Counted from the stretch's first letter, positions 1 to 6,036 are shown. The stretch: 7,606 nt of DNA from Clostridia bacterium (GCA_017522515.1 JAFWZH010000210.1:1-7606); one strand, 5' to 3'. Notes: generated from the letters alone by a model not told the origin. Numbers and translations: made by a program.

Positions 1-141
1 ATACAATGCTGGTATGGTAAAACATCCCATAGCTATAACTGAACAACAACTTTTGGAATGGACAGGTTGTCAATCTGTAGATTCGGCTAAAGAAGTACTT
101 GAAGCTGACGACAGAGTTGTAAGTGTAGAAGTACTAGAAGG
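1..141 (+). repeat. Terminal direct repeat, left copy (assembly overlap of a circle)
   Basis: Identical to 7466-7606. The repeat lies inside one open reading frame, which continues correctly when the two copies are merged. Confidence 0.97.
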
Positions 142-2311
142 TCTTGAAGAAAATTATTTTATTTTTCCTCATATATTTGTAATTGCAGAAATTGATTCAG
201 AAGTACATTTTCTAGATACTAGCTTTAAAAAATATAAAAAAGTCCAGACAGCATATGACGAACTAGACTTGAAAATTGACGAAAACATATATGAGAATTT
301 TATTAATTGTAATCTTATGATTGAAGAACCAGAGATAGATGAAGAATGGTTTAATAATCTTGACTCGCAATCAAATTATTATATGAAATCAAATGTCATT
401 GAACAAAAAACATTTGATGTATTTCCTTCTAAACTAGATTACTTCTTGCTAAATTCTAATACTATAAATGAAAAATCGGCTACTTTTTCATTGGATGATA
501 GTAAAGTTAAAGGTTTAAAATATAATATTAGTAATGATATTAAATTTGACAATTCAATATTAAAACAGAGTACAAACTCAGTAGATACCCTCTCACAAGA
601 ACAAATAGAATGCGATAGTATAGGATTTTCATTTGGTGAAGGTACTCTTTTAGTTAAAACTGTAGATTTGTATGGAACTAATGTAACAGTATCATATAAT
701 GAGATGTCTCTAAAACACGAATTACGTGTAGATGATACTCTTAAACTAGAAAGTCCAGAACTACCAATAGGCGATTCGTTGGATTTTTCAGTAACTTCAA
801 ATTTTTTGAATAGTACCAAAACAATTACAGCTGGAGAAATGATTAGTGTAGTTTTTGATTTTGAACGTATTTCTCCTAATATTATTTCATATGCGTATAG
901 CGATTATCTTGAAACGACAGAAGAAAGTCTAAGAAATGCGGATCTTCTTAAAAACATTAATGAATCTACTAAAGAAGCTGCTATTGATGTAATTAATAAC
1001 TATGAGAATCTTGGAAAACTACTTCGTTATATTGGCGTTGAGATGTATTCACAAGCTCATATATTTAACGACTATTTATCTCAAATGGCAGATATACGAA
1101 ATGAAAATGGAATTGTTTTTAGCCTGATTTCGTATCAACCAACTATTTCTCAAGGGAAAATAGAAAAACAAGGAAACTTTTCTACCAATTCTGCAATTTG
1201 TAACAATGCTATAAGTCGAAGCGGTAATGAAGCAGCAAGACAATCATACAATTTGATTTATGGAATGTATTGTTCAACTCTTGAGAAAAAAGTTTTTGAA
1301 GATGTATTAGGCTTATACTGTTTGTCTCCCATTGATATTATAAATGAAGCTCAGTTACAAGGCACTGAATTGATAACTATAAATTCATATAATAAAGATG
1401 AACTTTCAAATCTCGACTTAAATATACATCAAAGTGAAATTAATAAAATTTTATCATATATAGATAAAGGATATAATATAACTATCCCTAAAAATTTTGT
1501 ATATGTTATGGATTTAAGCGATAATAATTATGACGATTGGGGTGGAATAGCATATATAGCAACTAATCCTGAAAATGGTGCTGGTGAGTATCGATGGTAT
1601 GGTGGATATGGATACGAAGGAGAAAATACATTAACAAGAGGTATTGACAATTCTAAAAAAGCTACAGGACAACTTAGTGTTGTTTGGCCTTTTATCAAAG
1701 TGATAAACGTCATTACAATGGTAGGATTATTATGTATCACAACATTCTTTTGTTATAAATTAGTCGAAAATAATAGTAAGAATATTGATATGCCTGGTTC
1801 AGAAATAGTAGATAATGTTATATCAAGCATAGATACTATGACAAAAACTGCCGGAGAAGCAATAAAAAATGCAGCTTATGTAGTAGGAGCAGTTGAAGTT
1901 GCAAAAGCAACAGCTCGTAAATTAAGAAAAAGTTCTGATTACTATGTATATTTTGGAATAAAAAATGATGTTCCTGTTTATGTTGGTATAACTAAAAGTA
2001 TTGATTTAAGAAGGTATCAACATAATTATATCTGGAAAAAAAAGCTTGAATCGGAAGGATTTAAGTCTGAAAATCCTGAGGATTTTATTCGTTTTGAAAA
2101 TTTAGAACCATTAAATAAGAAATCTCTTAAAAGAGATGAAGCAAGAGGCGTAGAACAAGTATTAATTGAGAGAAATCCTAAATTTCAAAATATTATAAAT
2201 AGCATAAGTATATATAGTAAAAAATATGATAAATATACAGAATTTGGGAAAATATATTTAGAAACAAATGATGTATATAATAAATATAGAGAACAGAAAG
2301 CGGTGAATTAA
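1..2311 (+). CDS. Dockerin-bearing polymorphic toxin, passenger and C-terminal GIY-YIG nuclease (continues from 6897..7465)
   Basis: This is the 3' part of the same 959-residue protein. It is open from base 2, and Met at 14 is residue 195, not a real start. Residues 195-262 finish the transglutaminase-like domain (PHIFVIAEID, then LDTSFKKY). Residues of about 260-730 match, from memory, the passenger region found behind such domains in large RHS-type secreted proteins: a beta-rich part (TVDLYGTNVTVSYNE), a helical part (STLEKKVFEDVLGL) and a W-G-G-I-A-Y-I ... GAGEYRWYGG module from Trp703. Residues 752-779 form one strong membrane helix. A second weaker Ala-rich helix follows at about 811-830. 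Residues 837-925 form a GIY-YIG nuclease domain: VYFG (839-842), YVGIT (850-854), Arg860/Arg861, His864, Glu908 (ARGVEQVLIE) and Asn920/Asn923. A short basic tail ends the protein. The likely role is DNA or RNA cleavage in target cells. It lies 1 base upstream of the putative immunity gene. The nuclease fold is well supported; its target is unknown. Confidence 0.86.
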   Translation, partial: YNAGMVKHPIAITEQQLLEWTGCQSVDSAKEVLEADDRVVSVEVLEGLEENYFIFPHIFVIAEIDSEVHFLDTSFKKYKKVQTAYDELDLKIDENIYENFINCNLMIEEPEIDEEWFNNLDSQSNYYMKSNVIEQKTFDVFPSKLDYFLLNSNTINEKSATFSLDDSKVKGLKYNISNDIKFDNSILKQSTNSVDTLSQEQIECDSIGFSFGEGTLLVKTVDLYGTNVTVSYNEMSLKHELRVDDTLKLESPELPIGDSLDFSVTSNFLNSTKTITAGEMISVVFDFERISPNIISYAYSDYLETTEESLRNADLLKNINESTKEAAIDVINNYENLGKLLRYIGVEMYSQAHIFNDYLSQMADIRNENGIVFSLISYQPTISQGKIEKQGNFSTNSAICNNAISRSGNEAARQSYNLIYGMYCSTLEKKVFEDVLGLYCLSPIDIINEAQLQGTELITINSYNKDELSNLDLNIHQSEINKILSYIDKGYNITIPKNFVYVMDLSDNNYDDWGGIAYIATNPENGAGEYRWYGGYGYEGENTLTRGIDNSKKATGQLSVVWPFIKVINVITMVGLLCITTFFCYKLVENNSKNIDMPGSEIVDNVISSIDTMTKTAGEAIKNAAYVVGAVEVAKATARKLRKSSDYYVYFGIKNDVPVYVGITKSIDLRRYQHNYIWKKKLESEGFKSENPEDFIRFENLEPLNKKSLKRDEARGVEQVLIERNPKFQNIINSISIYSKKYDKYTEFGKIYLETNDVYNKYREQKAVN
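1940..2206 (+). other. GIY-YIG nuclease toxin domain coding segment
   Basis: This segment encodes residues 837-925. The two-Tyr core is VYFGI then VYVGIT, followed by Leu-Arg-Arg-Tyr-Gln-His, a lysine-rich helix, and the Glu helix EARGVEQVLIE with Asn-rich NIINSIS behind it. This is the residue set expected for a metal-dependent GIY-YIG nuclease (Tyr, Tyr, Arg, His, Glu, Asn). No disabling change is visible. Its place at the very C-terminus, after a membrane helix and right before a candidate immunity gene, is typical of polymorphic toxin tips. Confidence 0.85.
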
Positions 2312-2312
2312 A

Positions 2313-2900
2313 ATGGAAGATATAGAACGTTATTATACCGAAATATTAGAAAAAAGTAGAAAGAAAATACGCAATGGTGATATTTTTGTAATCAAGATTA
2401 AAAACCATAACCTTTATTTTTATGGAAAGGTTATAGATGTGAAAGCACAATATCTTAATCTTGCTGAACCTATTCTTATTTTCCTTTATAAAACTCCTAC
2501 AACTGAAATTGTTATTCCCGAAGATATGGACGAAAATGATGTTATGACAATATTGTTTAACAATGATGGTGGTTGGAGAATTGGCGTTTTCAAGACCATT
2601 TGCAATATTCCTGTTAAAGATGCTGAACGAAATCTGGATTATGGATTTGAAAGTACTCATCATGGAGGATGGATTAACAAAGAGGATATTGAAAAGTATT
2701 CTCATAATCACGAAATAACTTATGTTAGTGATGGTAGGATAATAGCAAGTGCATATGTAGATGCATACAATAATATTCTAGATCATATTCCTAAGATTGC
2801 AAATAAATATACACTTGGATTTTTCTCAGCAGTTTCTTGGGAAATTTCTAAATACTTGCATAATAATCCTGACATAAAAAAGAAATATGGTTTGAAATAA
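2313..2900 (+). CDS. Putative immunity protein, Imm26-like
   Basis: This 195-residue soluble protein has no signal peptide and no membrane helix, so it should be cytoplasmic. ATG at 2313 lies one base after the toxin stop (2309-2311). The weak purine stretch upstream (AGAAAGCGG) suggests translational coupling to the toxin gene. Visible motifs are RNGDIFVIKI (residues 20-29), YFYGKVIDV (35-43) and NDGGWRIGVFKTICNIP (84-100). A GDIF strand near the N-terminus followed by a Gly-Trp strand resembles the Imm26-type immunity fold, from memory of the family and not from a search. Residues 100-195 are charged and mixed, with a Lys-rich end. Its position just behind a nuclease toxin tip is the strongest argument for immunity: it would bind and block the GIY-YIG domain in the producing cell. 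The family label is less certain than the immunity role. Confidence 0.68.
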   Translation: MEDIERYYTEILEKSRKKIRNGDIFVIKIKNHNLYFYGKVIDVKAQYLNLAEPILIFLYKTPTTEIVIPEDMDENDVMTILFNNDGGWRIGVFKTICNIPVKDAERNLDYGFESTHHGGWINKEDIEKYSHNHEITYVSDGRIIASAYVDAYNNILDHIPKIANKYTLGFFSAVSWEISKYLHNNPDIKKKYGLK

Positions 2901-2917
2901 TATACAGGAGAACTAAA

Positions 2918-3478
2918 ATGAGTATGACTGTAAAGCAGCTCGCCGACAGTCTAGGAGTATCAAAGACCGCAATTCGAAAAAGGTTTAATGATGAATTCCG
3001 TGCGAATCATCTGCAAACTAATGAGAATGGTATACTTATTATTGATGATAATGGGTGCAAACTGATTGCGGAAACACTGCAAACTACTGCAAACCCAATA
3101 CCAGAAATAGTGCAAACCAATCCAGAATGGTTTGCGGAAACACCGCAAACCACCGCAAACCAAACATCAAAAACAGTGGAAACTACCGAAAACGTGTTAC
3201 TGGAAACCCTGAAAACCACAATTACAACACTACAGCAGCACAATACTCTGTTATCTGAACAGCTAGCAATAAAAGATAAACAGATAGCAGCACAACAGGA
3301 GCAAATTAAAACGCTCACAGAAAGTTTGAGCAACAGCACAACGGCGGTTATAAATGGACAAGTATTACAATTGGCTGCTTCACAGAAACCGCTTACAGAC
3401 AACTCTGAACGCTCTGAGGATATAGAAGCTCCAATACCGAGAAGATACTTCTGGCAGCGATGGTTTAACAAAAAATAA
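2918..3478 (+). CDS. DUF536-like plasmid-maintenance protein with N-terminal HTH
   Basis: ATG at 2918 has AGGAG (2906-2910) 7 bases upstream, and only 17 bases separate the gene from the putative immunity gene, with no terminator between. Residues 4-25 form a helix-turn-helix (VKQLADSLGVSKTAIRKRF), followed by a short wing (GILIIDDNG, residues 38-46). Residues 51-116 are about three copies of a 22-residue repeat. Residues 95-140 form a Gln-rich coiled coil, and the protein ends in RRYFWQRWFNKK. HTH, coiled coil and a basic-aromatic tail make up the architecture of DUF536 proteins, which commonly accompany rep genes on Firmicute theta plasmids. They are thought to act in copy control or partition, but the exact role is not settled. 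Here it is far from rep and sits in the toxin operon. Base composition is visibly richer in G+C than the toxin genes, which suggests a different source. Confidence 0.75.
   Translation: MSMTVKQLADSLGVSKTAIRKRFNDEFRANHLQTNENGILIIDDNGCKLIAETLQTTANPIPEIVQTNPEWFAETPQTTANQTSKTVETTENVLLETLKTTITTLQQHNTLLSEQLAIKDKQIAAQQEQIKTLTESLSNSTTAVINGQVLQLAASQKPLTDNSERSEDIEAPIPRRYFWQRWFNKK
3068..3265 (+). repeat. 66-bp coding repeat (22 residues), about three copies
   Basis: The units are 3068-3133, 3134-3199 and the more diverged 3200-3265, inside the DUF536-like gene. The first two start with gcggaaacac and share gcaaac triplets. Their protein units begin AETLQTTAN, AETPQTTAN and LETLKTTIT. The spacing is exactly 22 codons. 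It forms a Thr/Gln/Asn-rich linker between the HTH and the coiled coil. Confidence 0.75.
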
Positions 3479-3486
3479 ATATTCGT

Positions 3487-3516
3487 AAAAAAAGCAGGAG
3501 AAAATCCTGCTTTTTT
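3487..3516 (+). terminator. Rho-independent terminator of the toxin operon
   Basis: The stem is GCAGGA (3494-3499) with TCCTGC (3505-3510) and loop GAAAA. An A-run precedes it and TTTTTT (3511-3516) follows. It begins 9 bases after the stop of the DUF536-like gene. The flanking A and T runs also make it usable in the other direction. Confidence 0.9.
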
Positions 3517-3580
3517 CATAAATCGTGATAGACGAGTTTAAAACGCTGTTTTTAAGCTTCTATATTTATCCATACAGAAA

Positions 3581-3637
3581 AAGCCCATAGACATCTCAGA
3601 AAAGTACACGCGGCTTTTTAGAGGTATCTATGGGCTT
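3581..3637 (-). terminator. Long imperfect hairpin after the YoeB-type toxin gene, probable terminator
   Basis: AAGCCCATAGACATCTC (3581-3597) pairs with GAGGTATCTATGGGCTT (3621-3637), a 17-base stem with two imperfect positions and a 23-base loop. It starts 4 bases beyond the stop of the minus-strand toxin gene. Read on the minus strand the stem is followed by TTTCTG, so it likely ends the toxin-antitoxin transcript. The loop contains its own GC-rich core (cacgcgg), which is more than a simple terminator needs. Confidence 0.65.
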
Positions 3638-3641
3638 GTTT

Positions 3642-3905
3642 TTATTTATCTCTGTAATGAGAACCGCATTGCAAAATTTCTAATTGATCTCCTGTTATTT
3701 TAAATACAATTCTATTTTGCTCATCAATGCGTACACTCCAATATCCAGAAAGATTTTCTTTTAATGGCTCTGGCTTCCCTATGCAGTTATAACCATTTCT
3801 ATCTATATCAGTCAAGAGCTTATTAATTTTTTTGAGAGTTTTCTTATCTTGAGTTTGCCAATATAGATATTCTTCCCAAGCTTCATCATGCCACATCTTC
3901 TTCAT
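3642..3905 (-). CDS. yoeB: Txe/YoeB family toxin (ribosome-dependent mRNA interferase)
   Basis: This 87-residue protein has the full YoeB pattern: WHDEAWEEYLYWQ at the N-terminus, then GKPEPLKENLSGYWSVRI and a C-terminal CGSHYRDK. With ATG at 3905 as start, the known YoeB catalytic residues fall at Glu46, Arg65, His83 and Tyr84, the same numbers as in E. coli YoeB. All are present, so the toxin should be active. By family knowledge it cuts mRNA in the ribosomal A site. ATG is preferred over the in-frame TTG at 3908. It overlaps the antitoxin stop by one base (TGATG), giving translational coupling. It is cytoplasmic and acts as a plasmid addiction or stress module. Confidence 0.93.
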   Translation of the reverse strand: MKKMWHDEAWEEYLYWQTQDKKTLKKINKLLTDIDRNGYNCIGKPEPLKENLSGYWSVRIDEQNRIVFKITGDQLEILQCGSHYRDK

Positions 3906-4165
3906 CAATCGTCAACCTCTATCAGATTATGCTCTTTGAGAACGCTGTTACCATTATGGAGATTTGCCACTCGTCTTTCAAGTTCAGCGATATTCTCTGC
4001 ATTATAGAATGGATCTGCATTAATTTCAAATGGAATACGCTTTTCTCTGCCAACTTTTACTAAAAACATAGTAATAGCTGTAGACATAGTAAGTCCCATA
4101 TCCTTTAAAGCTTTTTCGGCATTGTTTTTTACATCTTCTTCAATTCTAAAATTAACCTGTGTCAT
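3905..4165 (-). CDS. RelB/DinJ family antitoxin
   Basis: This 86-residue protein starts MTQVNFRIEEDVKNNAEKAL, the ribbon-helix-helix N-terminus of DinJ/RelB antitoxins, and continues with MGLTMSTAITMFLVKVGREKRIPFEI, the usual helix and C-terminal part of the DNA-binding domain. The acidic C-terminus (residues of about 55-86) should wrap the toxin. ATG at 4165 is chosen because AAAGGAGTGA (4171-4180) lies properly spaced upstream. The longer in-frame start at 4183 would put this ribosome site inside the gene. It neutralises the downstream YoeB-type toxin and, as in the family, should repress its own promoter through the palindrome at 4201-4210. A YoeB toxin more often pairs with a YefM/Phd antitoxin. 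Confidence 0.92.
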   Translation of the reverse strand: MTQVNFRIEEDVKNNAEKALKDMGLTMSTAITMFLVKVGREKRIPFEINADPFYNAENIAELERRVANLHNGNSVLKEHNLIEVDD

Positions 4166-4187
4166 AAAAGTCACTCCTTTCATTTAT

Positions 4188-4217
4188 ATTATATCACTTT
4201 TGTATATACATTGTCAA
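4188..4217 (-). promoter_or_regulatory. Promoter and operator of the toxin-antitoxin operon
   Basis: On the minus strand TTGACA (4217-4212) and TATAAT (4193-4188) are both full consensus with an 18-base spacer. The spacer holds the perfect palindrome TGTATATACA (4201-4210), a good candidate operator for the ribbon-helix-helix antitoxin, placed so that binding would block RNA polymerase. Confidence 0.85.
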
Positions 4218-4236
4218 GTGAATTCTATGCATATTC

Positions 4237-4725
4237 TCATATTGCATAAACTGTCACAGGAAGTATTTCTTCCTCAGCTTCTGCTGTATATCTCTCTAAT
4301 GCCTGTAACATCGGCAGATATTGCCCCTCCTCCGTTATCTTCTGATATTCCACTGAGGCTTTTTTCTTCTCTACAATGTCCTGAATTAGCTCCGTAACCC
4401 TCTCGTTCATTTCCTCACAATGCTTCGTTACGTCCCCGTTCAGCATTATCGTTTCCATCAGGCAAGATGTCTGCCATATAAAGTTCAATCTCATACTTCC
4501 GTACTTGCCCATTGCTGCTGTTGGTTTCATCTTTGGAAGTTCTACTATCGGTTCATAAGTTCCGTTCTCCTGATTCAGTTTGCACCACAGATTCCAATCC
4601 GTGTCATATATATATTTTTTTGCGTGTTGGCGGTACTCTTCTATCCAAAGCCATTCCTCATGATTTTCGTCAGTATAATTCTCGCCCTCTCTTTTCAAGT
4701 TCGATTTCATTTCACTTTTAAACAT
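4237..4725 (-). CDS. TnpV-like transposon-associated protein
   Basis: This 162-residue protein is cytoplasmic, charged and helical. Residues of about 55-160 resemble TnpV, a small protein often found in Firmicute transposons: a GTYEPIVELP-like strand near the start, GKYGSMRLNFIWQ, a helix with NGDVTKHCEEMNERVTELI and a Glu-rich C-terminus. This is from memory of the family. The function of TnpV is not known. Residues 1-50 (Lys/Glu/Trp-rich, HEEWLWIEEYRQH) are an extra N-terminal part. The second ATG (4725) is preferred, since GGGAG (4738-4734) is 8 bases from it but only 2 from the ATG at 4731. The gene follows rep and a small ORF in the same direction, with no transposase near it. Confidence 0.6.
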   Translation of the reverse strand: MFKSEMKSNLKREGENYTDENHEEWLWIEEYRQHAKKYIYDTDWNLWCKLNQENGTYEPIVELPKMKPTAAMGKYGSMRLNFIWQTSCLMETIMLNGDVTKHCEEMNERVTELIQDIVEKKKASVEYQKITEEGQYLPMLQALERYTAEAEEEILPVTVYAI

Positions 4726-4783
4726 AATCATTTCTCCCTATAAATTTATTAAGACATTACATCTACTATAATTATAAATATTC

Positions 4784-4921
4784 TTATATATTAAATTTTA
4801 GCTTTATAGCTTGCCAGTAATATTCAGCATACACAGAACAGAAAATTTCATCAACTGCATAGAAAAGGCACTCAGTAAAGGCTTTCCAATGTGCCTTATC
4901 ATAAAATATTTTTTCATCCAT
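4784..4921 (-). CDS. Small ORF overlapping the rep 3' end, 45 residues, unknown function
   Basis: ATG at 4921 lies inside the last codons of rep, in another frame (overlap 4914-4921). AGGAG (4933-4929) sits 7 bases upstream, a near-ideal ribosome site. The product starts MDEKIFYDKAHWKAFTECLF and is rich in aromatic and hydrophobic residues (FYAVDEIFCSVYAEYYW), ending in a Lys-rich tail. It could form one amphipathic helix or a membrane-associated peptide. The overlap implies translational coupling with Rep, so a role in replication control or host interaction is possible but unproven. I do not recognise the family. Confidence 0.65.
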   Translation of the reverse strand: MDEKIFYDKAHWKAFTECLFYAVDEIFCSVYAEYYWQAIKLKFNI

Positions 4922-5735
4922 TTTTTTTCTCCTTTTCTTGCTGATATTGCTCGATCATCGGCTTTGATTTTTTTAAATAAAACTCTTTTCGTTCCTTGTT
5001 CTTAAAGAAAATAGCCTTAAACGATACACTTTCTATCGGTTTTCCTCTTTTAGTAGAACGATGCTCCTTATAGTCCCATACATAAGCATAATCTGATTTA
5101 TTCAACTCGTCTAGAGCAGGAATAATAGTCTTTTTTAATAAATCACGTGTTAGTTTATATTGTTTCTCTCCAATTTGAAATAGTTCTCGTAATTGTTCAC
5201 AAGTAAATTCCCATTCGTGTACATTACCATATTTTGCTCCAGAATCCGCAATTAAGTACTGATATAGTCGTGTAGCGTAGTAACTTCTAAATGTCATAAG
5301 AGTACCTAATAATGTCTGTGAATAGTAGCTCTCTAAATCAATTAGATAAGGTTTTATATCATCGGATAAACGAATTGTAAGTATACCATTATCATATTCT
5401 GCACTTTGAATCCAACTAAAAACTTTCCATTTTTTTCTTCCTTGTGCGTTTTCACCACCAATTTGTATTTCTACGATTTGCTGACAAAGGCTTTTACAAA
5501 TACTTTTTAAGTCACGATAAAGACTATTTTCATCAATTCCCATAAATGCTGCTAATTCTGAAACTGTTGTAGTATAAGTCTTAAAGTCCTTATCTTCATA
5601 TACAACTTGAGAAATAGCAATAAAAAGTAATTGTGCCTCTCTTAATGACATTTTCTGTTTTCCTTTGATAAGGTCATTAGCGGTAACAACATAATAATCT
5701 CTATCAAGCTTCATTGTATATTTTTTCTCGCCCAC
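4914..5735 (-). CDS. Rep_3 family plasmid replication initiator
   Basis: This 273-residue protein has the two-winged-helix form of Rep_3/RepB initiators. The N-terminal segment DYYVVTANDLIKGKQKMSLR (residues 13-32) and EAQLLFIAISQV open the first domain. TFRSYYATRLYQYLIAD marks the join, and WEFTCEQLRELFQIGEKQYK the second winged helix that reads the iterons. A Lys/Glu-rich tail ends it. GTG at 5735 has GGAGG (5748-5744) 8 bases upstream, so it is preferred to the later ATG at residue 8. It binds the 22-bp iterons at 5837-5924, opens the AT-rich origin for theta replication, and should repress its own gene through inverted half-sites around the promoter. Confidence 0.93.
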   Translation of the reverse strand: MGEKKYTMKLDRDYYVVTANDLIKGKQKMSLREAQLLFIAISQVVYEDKDFKTYTTTVSELAAFMGIDENSLYRDLKSICKSLCQQIVEIQIGGENAQGRKKWKVFSWIQSAEYDNGILTIRLSDDIKPYLIDLESYYSQTLLGTLMTFRSYYATRLYQYLIADSGAKYGNVHEWEFTCEQLRELFQIGEKQYKLTRDLLKKTIIPALDELNKSDYAYVWDYKEHRSTKRGKPIESVSFKAIFFKNKERKEFYLKKSKPMIEQYQQEKEKKNG

Positions 5736-5757
5736 TAGAAACGCCTCCTCAACAAAT

Positions 5758-5795
5758 ATTATATCATTTTATGACCTTTCTGTCAATAGTCATAA
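5758..5795 (-). promoter_or_regulatory. rep promoter with overlapping Rep operator
   Basis: On the minus strand TTGACA (5786-5781), a 17-base spacer, and TATAAT (5763-5758) preceded by TGA (extended -10) make a consensus promoter. TTATGAC (5769-5775) and GTCATAA (5789-5795) form a 7-base inverted repeat flanking the -35 box. These are the GTCATA core of the iterons in opposite directions, as expected for autorepression by Rep dimers. Confidence 0.88.
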
Positions 5796-5801
5796 ATAAT
5801 T

Positions 5802-5823
5802 ATTCTATGACTTTTTGTTTGTT
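5802..5823 (-). repeat. Inverted iteron copy
   Basis: Read on the minus strand, this is the same 22-bp unit with one difference (AACAAACAAAAAGTCATAG against AACCAACAAAAAGTCATAG). It lies between the rep promoter and the tandem array, facing the array with 13 bases between. It could serve in autoregulation or in pairing of bound arrays. Confidence 0.88.
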
Positions 5824-5836
5824 GAAAACTTATTAC

Positions 5837-5924
5837 AACCAACAAAAAGTCATAGAATAACCAACAAAAAGTCATAGAATAACCAACAAAAAGTCATAGA
5901 ATGACCAACAAAAAGTCATAAAAA
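5837..5924 (+). repeat. Four tandem 22-bp iterons (replication origin)
   Basis: The copies are 5837-5858, 5859-5880, 5881-5902 and 5903-5924. The common core is CCAACAAAAAGTCATAGAAT. The first three are identical, and the fourth begins with G and diverges at its end. A 22-bp period (two helical turns) is typical for Rep_3 binding sites. They lie just upstream of rep. Confidence 0.95.
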
Positions 5925-5965
5925 AGCATCTGAAATGACCATATATCTTCATTTTTTTCTATCCT

Positions 5966-5998
5966 AATTATTTTGTCTAAATTATTTTGTCTAAATTA
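5966..5998 (+). repeat. AT-rich 14-bp tandem repeat, probable DNA-unwinding element
   Basis: The unit AATTATTTTGTCTA occurs at 5966-5979 and 5980-5993, and a third copy starts (AATTA, 5994-5998). It lies about 40 bp from the iteron array, where AT-rich 13- to 14-mers of iteron origins usually melt. I saw no clear DnaA box in 5736-6060. Confidence 0.65.
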
Positions 5999-6028
5999 GC
6001 ACTGTCTCAAGTAGTGCTAACGCACTAC
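5996..6028. other. Overlapping alternative hairpins in the origin
   Basis: TTAGCACT (5996-6003) pairs with AGTGCTAA (6013-6020) over a 9-base loop. GTAGTGC (6011-6017) pairs with GCACTAC (6022-6028) over a 4-base loop. The middle segment is shared, so only one hairpin can form at a time. It sits between the AT-rich repeats and the orphan iteron. Confidence 0.7.
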
Positions 6029-6036
6029 AACTCAAA

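Noticed and set aside
14..16. ATG at 14 as the start of a 765-residue protein
   Set aside because: The frame is open to the window edge and continues unbroken into 6897-7465 through the 141-base overlap. This Met is residue 195, inside the transglutaminase-like domain.
439..819. Minus-strand 126-residue reading frame opposite the toxin passenger
   Set aside because: No ribosome site and no recognisable domain, and it is fully covered by the well supported toxin frame.
3007..3519. Minus-strand 170-residue reading frame opposite the DUF536-like gene
   Set aside because: It crosses the terminator, has biased Cys/Val/Ser content typical of antisense reading of a repeat-rich gene, and the plus strand has a clear HTH protein with a ribosome site.
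4420..4743. Plus-strand hydrophobic frames opposite the TnpV-like gene
   Set aside because: These are the complement of charged Glu/Lys-rich codons and start without a ribosome site. The minus frame has a good one.
5837..5924. CRISPR-like array of short repeats
   Set aside because: The copies are strictly tandem with no spacers, and they match plasmid iterons beside a Rep_3 gene.
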